From Croceimicrobium sp965228705 (lineage in GTDB: Bacteria; Bacteroidota; Bacteroidia; Flavobacteriales; Schleiferiaceae), in NCBI RefSeq assembly GCF_965228705.1, contig NZ_OZ245832.1, positions 1,984,001-2,048,000 on the forward strand: 64,000 nucleotides of DNA, written 5' to 3'. The notes under the pieces were generated by a model. It did no database searches, was not told the origin of the DNA, and saw nothing but the letters and a program-made list of their open reading frames with translations. Position numbers and translations under genes: made by a program. Positions 43,685-51,122 of the stretch are shown here, one piece after another; within the stretch, counting starts at the first letter, position 1, and each line of letters begins with the position of its first letter.

Positions 43685-45232
43685 GTGAAAAACCGCCGCT
43701 CCCCCTTTTTGAAATTAGCCCTCTTCGCCACCGGATTATCCGGAATTGTAGCGGAGTACATTTTATCTACTCTGGCTACTTATTTTATTGGCGATTCGGC
43801 GGTGCAGTGGTCCCTCATTGTATCGGTGATGCTCTTTTCAATGGGGCTCGGTTCCCGTATCAGTAAATACCTGGAGGGCAATTTACTGATCAAATTTATT
43901 GGCGTTGAATTCGCGCTAAGCCTACTGGTTTCCTTCTCCTCCCTCATCGCTTATTCTGCAGCCGGATTTACCGACTATGTTGGAATAATCATTTATGGGA
44001 TGAGCATATTGATTGGCTTATTAATTGGATTGGAAATCCCCTTGGTGATACGCCTCAATGAGGAGTTTGAAAGCCTGAAGGTGAATATCGCCTCAGTGAT
44101 GGAAAAGGATTACCTCGGCTCTCTCGTGGGAGGATTATTCTTTGCCTTTGTAGGATTACCCATCTTAGGCCTTACCTATACTCCCTTTATTTTGGGATTC
44201 ATCAATTTATTGGTTGCGGTGGGATTGTTTATCACCGTAAAGCGTGAATTGGGCTCTAAGTTTAATGCCCGCATCACGATTAGCTCCGGCATTATTGTGT
44301 TAGTGATGTTCGCCGGCATTACCCAGGCACAGGATATCATTCTTTTTGGCGAACAAAAGCGCTATAAGGATAAGGTGGTCTTCTCTGCCCAAAGCAAATA
44401 TCAGAAGATAGTAATGACCCAATGGAAGGATCATTACTGGCTTTACCTCAATGGCAATCAGCAGTTGAGCACTTTGGACGAGGACAAATACCACGAGGCA
44501 TTAGTCCACCCGGCAATGAAGCTTAGTCATGAAGTAAAGGACGTTTTAATCCTCGGTGGCGGTGATGGTTGCGCTGCGCGTGAGGTTTTAAAATACCCTT
44601 CGGTAGAAGGCATCACAGTGGTCGATTTAGATTCGATGATGACGGGTTTAGCCACACGCCACCCGATTTTAACTGAGCTAAACGACTCCTCTTTCTCCCA
44701 TCCAAAAGTGAAGGTGCTAAATGCCGATGCCTTTACCTGGCTAGAGAACAGCAATGCTTTCTTTGATGTGATCATGATCGATCTCCCCGATCCGCGATCG
44801 GTTGAATTAAATCGCATGTATACGGAGGAGTTTTACCGCATCTGTAATCTGAAGCTACGCCCCCATGGAGTATTAATAACTCAGGCTGGCAGTCCTTACT
44901 TCGCGACCAAGGCTTTTAAATGCATTGATAAAAGTATGGTGGCGGCGGGCTTCGAAACCCTCCCCTTGCACAACCATGTCCTAACCTTGGGAGAATGGGG
45001 TTGGGTACTAGGTCAAAAGCAAGGTTGGACTCAAGGTGAATTAAAACAGCGAGCGCGTAGTTTAAGATTTGAGGATATTGATACCCATTGGTTAAACAAT
45101 GAGGCTATGTTGATGATGAGCTCTTTCGGCAAGGAAATTTATTTTGAGGTGAATGACAGTATTGAGATAAACCACATTCAGGATCCGGTGCTGTATCGCT
45201 ATTATTTAAAAGGAAATTGGGACTTATATTAA
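43685..45232 (+). CDS. Membrane-anchored polyamine aminopropyltransferase
   Basis: 515 aa from GTG 43685. The N-terminal half has about six or seven TM helices (to about residue 215). The C-terminal half is a spermidine-synthase fold: HEALVHPAM, the SAM-binding glycine loop LILGGGDGCAAREVLKY, VVDLDSMM, and the catalytic acid motif MIDLPDP, as in SpeE-type enzymes. It would transfer the aminopropyl group from decarboxylated AdoMet to a diamine such as putrescine, here at the membrane. Start GTG is chosen because it lies 1 bp after the DUF350 stop and avoids overlap. The SpeD-like gene follows after 1 bp. Confidence 0.88.
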   Translation: MKNRRSPFLKLALFATGLSGIVAEYILSTLATYFIGDSAVQWSLIVSVMLFSMGLGSRISKYLEGNLLIKFIGVEFALSLLVSFSSLIAYSAAGFTDYVGIIIYGMSILIGLLIGLEIPLVIRLNEEFESLKVNIASVMEKDYLGSLVGGLFFAFVGLPILGLTYTPFILGFINLLVAVGLFITVKRELGSKFNARITISSGIIVLVMFAGITQAQDIILFGEQKRYKDKVVFSAQSKYQKIVMTQWKDHYWLYLNGNQQLSTLDEDKYHEALVHPAMKLSHEVKDVLILGGGDGCAAREVLKYPSVEGITVVDLDSMMTGLATRHPILTELNDSSFSHPKVKVLNADAFTWLENSNAFFDVIMIDLPDPRSVELNRMYTEEFYRICNLKLRPHGVLITQAGSPYFATKAFKCIDKSMVAAGFETLPLHNHVLTLGEWGWVLGQKQGWTQGELKQRARSLRFEDIDTHWLNNEAMLMMSSFGKEIYFEVNDSIEINHIQDPVLYRYYLKGNWDLY

Positions 45233-45233
45233 G

Positions 45234-45554
45234 ATGGAAGAAACGAAGATTTACAACTTCCGCTTTTGGATAAAGCTCAAGGATGAAAAAGAAATTAGTC
45301 CCCTCTTGGAAAAAATGCTCCGAGAGGCTGGATACGGTATCGTGGGTTTTGTAGAACATCACTTTCAACCCCAAGGCTATACCTGCACCTGGCTGTTAAG
45401 CGAGAGCCACTGTGCCCTGCACACCTTCCCAGAAGAAGGTCGGTCCTACGTAGAACTCAGCGGATGTTCGGAAGAAAAAAGTCAACACTTTATTGATGCC
45501 ACATTTAAGCTTTGGAAAGATTATATTCGCCTTCACGACCAATCAAATTGCTAA
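45234..45554 (+). CDS. SpeD-like S-adenosylmethionine decarboxylase proenzyme
   Basis: 106 aa, slightly shorter than usual bacterial SpeD. The self-cleavage site is E57-S58 (LLSESHCALHTFPEEG); Ser58 would become the pyruvoyl group. His63 (five residues on) and Cys78 (20 residues on) match the spacing of the proton-donor His and Cys known in Thermotoga SpeD. The reaction is AdoMet to decarboxylated AdoMet, the aminopropyl donor for the enzyme encoded just upstream. All key residues are present, so activity is likely. No other spe gene is seen in the window. Confidence 0.85.
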   Translation: MEETKIYNFRFWIKLKDEKEISPLLEKMLREAGYGIVGFVEHHFQPQGYTCTWLLSESHCALHTFPEEGRSYVELSGCSEEKSQHFIDATFKLWKDYIRLHDQSNC

Positions 45555-46547
45555 ATGAAGGGAAGCCACTTACTAACCTGCCTCACATTAATTCTTAGCA
45601 GCTGGGCATCTGCGCAGCAATATTCCATCATTATACACGGAGGTGCCGGAAACGGCCTCAAACCGGAAAACTATACTGAAGTTCAAAAAGCAGCTTTCCA
45701 CGTGGGCCTAAATCGCGCGCTGGCTGTTGGTGACTCAGCCCTAAATGCGGGCACTCCCGGACCCGAAGTGGTAAGCTTGGTCTTACAGGTTTTAGAAAAT
45801 GACACTTTATTTAATGCTGGCCGCGGGGCAGTATTAACCTACGATGGCAAAGCCTCAATGGATGCCTCCATTATGGATGGTGCTACCGGAGAAGCCGGAG
45901 CAGTTGCCGGTATCTCTTGTATTAAAAATCCCATCACCGCTGCCCTGGCGGTTTTACGCTATTCGGATCATGTACTTTTAAGTGGCTCAGGGGCCGATGA
46001 TTTTGCGCAACTCCATGGAGGTACTTGTGTGGATCCGAATTACTTTCTAATTAATAGTAATCTTAAAGTACTGCGTAAGATTCGTGGTGACCAAGGTGCA
46101 TTGGATAGCCTCATTGACCATAAAATGGGAACGGTAGGTTGCGTAGTTCGCGATCGTGAAGGAAATATCGCTGCAGGTACATCTACCGGTGGTTTAATGG
46201 CCAAGAAATACGGACGCATTGGGGACTCTCCCATCATTGGAGCTGGCACTTATGCTGATAATGCTTCAGTAGGAGTAAGTTGCACCGGACATGGCGAATA
46301 TTTTATTCGTAATGTGATTGCCTATCAATTAGCTGCCCGCTATTTGTATTTGAAGGAAGGCGGACAAGAAGCAGCCGATTATATGATCCACGATTTATTG
46401 AGCGGGCAAAAGGCTTTTGGGGGCTTGATCGGTATTGATGCCAAGGGTGAATTCTTCTATGCCTTTAATACCGTCGGGATGTTACGTGGCTTTAAGCGCG
46501 AAGGAGAAGCGGCTCAGACCTATATTTTCGATTTACAAGAAAGATAA
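45555..46547 (+). CDS. Isoaspartyl peptidase / plant-type L-asparaginase, exported
   Basis: 330 aa with signal peptide MKGSHLLTCLTLILSSWASAQ. Ntn-hydrolase family T2: IIHGGAGNG near the start, NAGRGAVLTYDG, and the autocleavage site MG/T at Thr193 (MGTVGCVVRDREGNIAAGTSTGG). Thr193 is the nucleophile after cleavage, and GAGTYAD is the C-terminal motif. It hydrolyses isoaspartyl dipeptides or asparagine in the periplasm. The ATG directly follows the SpeD stop, so it is probably read through from the same transcript; its role in that operon is unclear. Confidence 0.9.
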   Translation: MKGSHLLTCLTLILSSWASAQQYSIIIHGGAGNGLKPENYTEVQKAAFHVGLNRALAVGDSALNAGTPGPEVVSLVLQVLENDTLFNAGRGAVLTYDGKASMDASIMDGATGEAGAVAGISCIKNPITAALAVLRYSDHVLLSGSGADDFAQLHGGTCVDPNYFLINSNLKVLRKIRGDQGALDSLIDHKMGTVGCVVRDREGNIAAGTSTGGLMAKKYGRIGDSPIIGAGTYADNASVGVSCTGHGEYFIRNVIAYQLAARYLYLKEGGQEAADYMIHDLLSGQKAFGGLIGIDAKGEFFYAFNTVGMLRGFKREGEAAQTYIFDLQER

Positions 46548-46636
46548 TCGAGCTGAAAATCAAAAGCTTGAAAGCAGCTCACAATTTTCTCGCATTTTTT
46601 TAGCCCTAATGTGCAGCACAAAAGAAAAAAGGATTC

Positions 46637-46644
46637 TATATTTG
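46637..46644 (+). promoter_or_regulatory. -7 element of the tRNA-Val promoter
   Basis: TATATTTG, an exact match to TAnnTTTG, 17 bp upstream of the tRNA. No good -33 element was found upstream; only the -7 element is claimed. Confidence 0.5.
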
Positions 46645-46661
46645 CCGTCCCAAAACGGAAG

Positions 46662-46739
46662 GGGCGCTTAGCTCAGCTGGTTCAGAGCACCTCGTTTACA
46701 CCGAGGGGGTCGGGGGTTCGAATCCCTCAGCGCCCACCA
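46662..46739 (+). tRNA. tRNA-Val (anticodon UAC)
   Basis: Full cloverleaf: acceptor stem GGGCGCT/AGCGCCC, D-stem GCTC/GAGC, anticodon stem CCTCG/CGAGG with loop TTTACAC (anticodon TAC, 46697-46699), a 5-nt variable loop, T-stem GGGGG/CCCTC with one G-U and the TTCGAAT loop, discriminator A, and encoded CCA. It reads GUA and probably other valine codons. Confidence 0.97.
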
Positions 46740-46743
46740 AATT

Positions 46744-46771
46744 AAAAGCCATACGAAAGTGTGGCTTTTTT
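46744..46771 (+). terminator. Terminator of the tRNA-Val gene
   Basis: AAAAGCCATAC pairs with GTGTGGCTTTT (one G-U), closed by a GAAA tetraloop and followed by T-run. Starts 4 bp after the CCA end. Confidence 0.85.
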
Positions 46772-46871
46772 CATTTCTAAAGGTCACAAGCATTTCAAAT
46801 AGGCCTTCGCCCCCTTCCAAATTCCTATTACCTTTACTGCGACCCCCGGAAACGATATTCAAAACTTGATT

Positions 46872-47417
46872 ATGCGCGACCATTCTATTCCTGCTGTCCT
46901 CTTTAATGAAGATTCTAAGGCTCCGCATCGCGAATGCCGAATCTGCCAGAAAAACCTCATGGACGGACAGCTCTATGCGATCCAAAAAGTATTTAAGAAT
47001 TACCCTGATCAAGAAGCACGGGCCCTCTTCGATTTTGCCCTTTGCAAAAACTGCATGGAGCAAGCCCGGGCCGAGCTCAGCAAAGAATCACGACAGCGGA
47101 TAGATCAATTTATGATGGAAGGCCTCGAAAATTTGGAAGCCAGTGGCGAAGAAGCCGCCGATCGTTGGGAGCAAAATCGCTGTACCCTTAGCGGCACCTA
47201 CTTGCAAGAAAGTAGCGAATTTCAAATGATGGCCGTTTGCCAGGGCGAAACTTTAGTAGATAGTCCGGTTTGCCTAAGCGCCGAAATGCTGGAAGCCATT
47301 CAAGAACTTTTATCGCCCGAAAGCCGAGAAGAACTGAACCGTTTTTCGGAAAACAATTTTGGCTGGCCGCCCGAGCTCAAGAAAGCTTTGGTGGATGGGG
47401 ATATTGTTTTGTTGTAA
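46872..47417 (+). CDS. Zinc-ribbon-like hypothetical protein, 181 aa
   Basis: From ATG 46872. A pair of CxxC motifs, CRICQKN and CKNCMEQ, about 35 residues apart at residues 25-62, can bind one zinc. The rest is acidic and helical (EALIQEL-type helix EMLEAIQELLSPESREELNRF) with a beta strand section (CTLSGTYLQESSEFQMMAVCQGE). A cytoplasmic soluble protein with no recognised family. Transcribed alone after the tRNA. Confidence 0.75.
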   Translation: MRDHSIPAVLFNEDSKAPHRECRICQKNLMDGQLYAIQKVFKNYPDQEARALFDFALCKNCMEQARAELSKESRQRIDQFMMEGLENLEASGEEAADRWEQNRCTLSGTYLQESSEFQMMAVCQGETLVDSPVCLSAEMLEAIQELLSPESREELNRFSENNFGWPPELKKALVDGDIVLL

Positions 47418-47494
47418 AGTCTGAATCGAATTGCGAGTACAAAATCTGAATCGAATTTTAGGCATGGATCGAATTTGCAATTCGATTCATAACA

Positions 47495-48259
47495 CTAAAA
47501 CCGAATCCTAAGCCCATTATCAATCTTATAAGTAAGATTGGGAATATCGGCAGCTTGCACCGGCTCGGCATCGTAATTAAGCTGCGCACTTACGGTAAAG
47601 GCCCAATGCGATCCGAGTTTAAAAGCCAATTGATTTTGAAAGCTTAAGCGCCAATCCGACCAATCATCCAAGCGGGGTTGGTAATAAGTTACAGATGACC
47701 ATTGCAGCCGATCTTTATACTGATAAAACATACTTACATAGGAGCTCAGTCGCCAATCAAAATGCTGAATTCCGGTTTCCCTTTCCAAATCATCTTCATA
47801 CATGAACAGATGCCCGGTAAAGAATTGGAAATTGCCCTTTTGATCAATGCTCAGGCGTGGTCCGAGACCATATAAGATCCGCCTTTCAATTTGCAGCGGT
47901 AGGTCACTTTGCAGCTGACTAAAGACCTCCCAATCCCAAGATTCAGATAATTGCTTTACGTAGCGGAAATGCAAAAACCCCGATTGGGCAAAATCAGTGT
48001 TATCGGTAAAATTGAAGTGCAAAGAATTAAGCAATAGCAAGCGATGACCGGCTCTTTGATAACGGAGCAAGAAATTATTTTCAATATCAACCACTTGTTG
48101 AGTATTCCGAAAGATGTTGAAACTTAAATCGTCTTGGAAAAGCCAGCGACTGGAATCGCGCTGAAAACGCAATTGCTCAATATTTACAATCTGTGCCGGT
48201 AGACTTGCCCAAAGCAAACTAAAAAAGAGAACTTTGCGTAATATTGATAGGGTATTCAC
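47495..48259 (-). CDS. Outer-membrane DUF2490/DUF481-like beta-barrel protein
   Basis: About 254 aa. From GTG 48259 a signal peptide (VNTLSILRKVLFFSLLWASLPAQ) leads to a chain of about 12 amphipathic strands: WLFQDDLSFNIFRNTQQVV, HRLLLLNSLHFNFTDN, YVKQLSESWDWEVFSQLQ, RILYGLGPRLSID. This is a typical DUF2490/DUF481 outer-membrane barrel. An upstream ATG at 48307 would add 16 residues before the signal. Substrate unknown. Confidence 0.78.
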   Translation of the reverse strand: MNTLSILRKVLFFSLLWASLPAQIVNIEQLRFQRDSSRWLFQDDLSFNIFRNTQQVVDIENNFLLRYQRAGHRLLLLNSLHFNFTDNTDFAQSGFLHFRYVKQLSESWDWEVFSQLQSDLPLQIERRILYGLGPRLSIDQKGNFQFFTGHLFMYEDDLERETGIQHFDWRLSSYVSMFYQYKDRLQWSSVTYYQPRLDDWSDWRLSFQNQLAFKLGSHWAFTVSAQLNYDAEPVQAADIPNLTYKIDNGLRIRF

Positions 48260-48416
48260 AGGGCAAAAATAAATAGTCCCGGCCGGAGCCAGGACTATTT
48301 CGACCAAAAGGTCATGTCATGAAACATTTGAAAACTCTACTCAGGTCAAATATAAAACCTTTACCAAGAAAAACAAATAAGAATCAGTCTTGATTAACAA
48401 ACACTTATAAAATTTT

Positions 48417-49046
48417 ATGTTTAAAAAAAGCATTTTTTCTGTCAGCCTCGCACTTTTAGTTTTCAGCCCTCTTTTGAGTTCAGCGCAAGAGGAAGCAAAA
48501 AAAGATCCGGAAGGCAAAGAACTACGTCAGGATATTGACAGCTTTTTAGGAGATCAACTGGAGAGCCACGAGAAAAAGTCGCTTAATCTACGCATGCGAG
48601 ATATCGGAAGTCTTGAGAATGAACCTTATGCCTGGAAAGAGTTCTTCCGACTGGAGACCAAAGATGAATATGAGAATACCTTGGGCTATACCACCGAACG
48701 CGAATACTATTTCTTATTCTATCACTATGAAACGGTAGTGGATCGCCAGTATGCCTTGAAATACTGGTTAGAGAGCTTTATTGAAGGAGAATCCATTCGC
48801 CCCGGTCGTGGTAAACGTACTTATGATTACGCCAAGCCAACCATTATCCTTATAAATCCCACCAATATCATCATCATGAATTACGACTGTAAGTATTATG
48901 ATGACTATGATTTTGAGGATTGGCGAGATCGTATGATCAAATACTTTGGTGATAAGGACAGCACCATAGTGATTGAGCTAAAATGCGATGGTCCTTTGGA
49001 ATGGACCCTCAATGCGCCTGATCCAAAAAATCGGGAACTTTTCTAA
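48417..49046 (+). CDS. Secreted hypothetical protein, 209 aa
   Basis: Signal peptide MFKKSIFSVSLALLVFSPLLSSAQ, then an acidic mature part with many aromatic residues (WKEFFRLETKDEYENTLGYTTEREYYFLFYHYE), ending with a proline-rich strand section. Single gene; family not recognised. Its last codons overlap the convergent gene by 4 bp, the two stop codons sharing bases 49043-49046. Confidence 0.72.
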   Translation: MFKKSIFSVSLALLVFSPLLSSAQEEAKKDPEGKELRQDIDSFLGDQLESHEKKSLNLRMRDIGSLENEPYAWKEFFRLETKDEYENTLGYTTEREYYFLFYHYETVVDRQYALKYWLESFIEGESIRPGRGKRTYDYAKPTIILINPTNIIIMNYDCKYYDDYDFEDWRDRMIKYFGDKDSTIVIELKCDGPLEWTLNAPDPKNRELF

Positions 49047-49645
49047 GACTCATCTTCTAATTGCGCCTGGCGCTCTTCCAATTGCTGGATGTATTTCCCA
49101 AAGGTTTTGCGATTCATCCATCGGGCCAACCAATGCGATAAAGGCGTAACCAAGACCATCACTATAATTAGGGTGATCAATATCTTAGAATCTGCTAAAG
49201 CCTCTTCCAGGCTCATCTTTTGTAATAAGCTCAGGAAGAACCCACTGGCGGCAGCAATAGGATAAAGAATTAATCCCCCAATCTCTTCCTGCCTTAGGGT
49301 GGCCTTCACATTATGCAGATAGGCTATAAGAGTAGTTTTCGCATCGGCCCCAGCCATATGAAAAGAGCGTGCCTTGCGGTAACGTTGAATAAAGAATACC
49401 AGGCCGATAAGGTGAGCGGCAATAATAATCCCAAATAACAACTGTGTAAGCCAGCTATCTACTAGCCAAAGGGCAATAAGATAAAGGGGCGTAAACAAGA
49501 GGGTAAAGCCAATTTTCCAAGCCAGACGCTTATTGAGCTTTCGCACTGCATCCGCACCCCGCGAAGTTAATCCGGCCCGGATCTCTTCGCCCGTAAGGCG
49601 TGCCTCCTCTCCTTGGAGGGATTTCCAGGTATCTTCAATTTTCAT
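49043..49645 (-). CDS. Four-helix membrane protein, likely anti-sigma partner
   Basis: 200 aa from ATG 49645. N-terminal cytoplasmic segment MKIEDTWKSLQGEEARLTGEEIRAGL with Glu/Arg residues, then four TM helices (about 47-63, 67-86, 122-142, 155-175). The gene overlaps the 3' end of the ECF sigma gene by 11 bp, the standard place of an anti-sigma gene; the helical N-terminus could bind the sigma factor. It is not a classical zinc anti-sigma (no HxxxCxxC), so the role is by position. Confidence 0.72.
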   Translation of the reverse strand: MKIEDTWKSLQGEEARLTGEEIRAGLTSRGADAVRKLNKRLAWKIGFTLLFTPLYLIALWLVDSWLTQLLFGIIIAAHLIGLVFFIQRYRKARSFHMAGADAKTTLIAYLHNVKATLRQEEIGGLILYPIAAASGFFLSLLQKMSLEEALADSKILITLIIVMVLVTPLSHWLARWMNRKTFGKYIQQLEERQAQLEDES

Positions 49646-50117
49646 CTTCGTCGTTCTTGATCGCATGGCCTAGCTTTTCCTTAATGCGGTGTAAGCGTAC
49701 TGCCACATGATTTTTACTGATTCCTGAAATCAGGGCGATTTCATCATTCGAATAGCCGTCGAGGTGAAGCATTATCACCAATTTCTCGGCATCGTTTAGG
49801 GTTCTAATATGGGCCATCAGCAAAGCTCGCTCATCTCCATCAGGGGCCACTTGCCAATCCTTGTCAAAACCTTCGTATTCCTTCGTTTCCTTCTTTACAT
49901 GAGTAAGGGCAGTATTGAGGGCCACCCGGTACAACCAGGTAGAAAACTTGGACTTCCCCTTAAAACGAGGATAGGAACGCCAGGCCTGATATACTACTTC
50001 CTGCCGCAAATCCTGTTCATCTGCCTGGTTTTTGGCATAAATGCGCGTCACCTTGTAGATGATGCCACTATGCTCTTCCAGCAATTGAACAAATTCCTGT
50101 TCCCGCTTGTCGCTCAC
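49635..50117 (-). CDS. ECF-type RNA polymerase sigma factor
   Basis: 160 aa. Region 2 at residues 8-70 (EHSGIIYKVTRIYAKNQADEQDLRQEVVYQAWRSY, with the YRFKGKSKFSTWLYRVALN motif), and region 4 at 100-150 (LNDAEKLVIMLHLDGYSNDEIALISGISKNHVAVRLHR). It would redirect RNA polymerase to stress or envelope genes. It lies between the TraB/GumN gene (4 bp upstream) and the membrane protein gene, forming a three-gene transcript on the minus strand. Confidence 0.92.
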   Translation of the reverse strand: MSDKREQEFVQLLEEHSGIIYKVTRIYAKNQADEQDLRQEVVYQAWRSYPRFKGKSKFSTWLYRVALNTALTHVKKETKEYEGFDKDWQVAPDGDERALLMAHIRTLNDAEKLVIMLHLDGYSNDEIALISGISKNHVAVRLHRIKEKLGHAIKNDEDEN

Positions 50118-50121
50118 CTGT

Positions 50122-50985
50122 TTATTTTATGGGCTTAAGGGTAAATCCACGAGCTTCCAACAATTGAATCAAGCCCTTTTCTCCAGGCAAATGCAAGGCA
50201 CCTACGGCAATAAACAAGCCACCTTTTTGCAATTGAATTTCGAGCTTCTCCACCCAATTCAAATTGCGCTGATCGATCATTACCTCCATATCTGAAAGGC
50301 CACCCTCCCACTCCATGGCACTCTGATAGAGTGCGTCCAGATCATTGGCATGATAGGCCGTAATAATACCCGACATCATATCTCCGGAAGGCGCTCCTTC
50401 TTTTAATACATCTAAAAGATCTTGCAATTGTTCTTCTTCAGTTTGACTGCTAAAAAGTATTTCAAACTGCTCTTGCATGGTCTCTAACTCAATTAGCTTT
50501 TTGCTGGCTTTCTTGGCCTCTGCCGCGAAATGCATATCTAAAGGCATACCCGCATAATCAAGGGAGTCCGGGGTTAACTCTTCGGCCAAATATCCAGCAT
50601 AAGTCGTGCTTAAAACAATGGGCTTCATCTGATCGTAAACTGCCAGATCTGTCCCAATTAAGGGCTCCAACTCACGCTTTAATAGTTGATAATCGGCTGA
50701 ATCCGTCATGGCTTTAAGTGATTTATTCATAATCATGAGATAAGCCAATTGCATCATTTGTGAGCTATCGATAACCGTTTCAACCACCACAGCATTAGAA
50801 GCCTCAAAAGCTTCCATCACTTTGGGACGTTCGGTCAAAAAATCAGAACCCAGCAGATGATAGGTTCCATAGAGGTAAGACTTTTTACCCTCGGGACTTT
50901 CTACTTCCCAAAAAAGTGAGGACTGCGCTTGACCTTGCCAAACAAAGGCCAGACTTAAAAATAAGCCGTAAACTATATTTTTCAT
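50122..50985 (-). CDS. TraB/GumN (TIKI-like) family protein
   Basis: 287 aa with signal peptide MKNIVYGLFLSLAFVWQGQAQ. The family marks are GTYHLLG (residues about 40-46), the central acidic motif around VVVETVIDS, and the C-terminal FIAVGALHLPGEKGLIQLL with a second His. These His/Glu sites form the metal centre in TIKI-like proteases; most bacterial members are uncharacterised. It lies 4 bp upstream of the sigma factor gene, so it may be linked to envelope stress signalling. Confidence 0.87.
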   Translation of the reverse strand: MKNIVYGLFLSLAFVWQGQAQSSLFWEVESPEGKKSYLYGTYHLLGSDFLTERPKVMEAFEASNAVVVETVIDSSQMMQLAYLMIMNKSLKAMTDSADYQLLKRELEPLIGTDLAVYDQMKPIVLSTTYAGYLAEELTPDSLDYAGMPLDMHFAAEAKKASKKLIELETMQEQFEILFSSQTEEEQLQDLLDVLKEGAPSGDMMSGIITAYHANDLDALYQSAMEWEGGLSDMEVMIDQRNLNWVEKLEIQLQKGGLFIAVGALHLPGEKGLIQLLEARGFTLKPIK

Positions 50986-51122
50986 GGAGGCTGTTTATGA
51001 CTATTAGTAAACAGAAGGGCCAATTTATTACAGTTCCTTTAAAAAAAGTGAGGCCTTCAAAATTTTCATAACCGAGGCCTAGACCTTATTTTAACCGCTC
51101 AAATCACCAAATTCATATCAAA

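Noticed and set aside
46668..47063. Minus-strand frame of 131 codons across the tRNA-Val
   Set aside because: It runs antisense through the tRNA and the zinc-ribbon gene; the RDSNPRPPRCKRG-type ending is the well-known false protein read from the complement of a tRNA.
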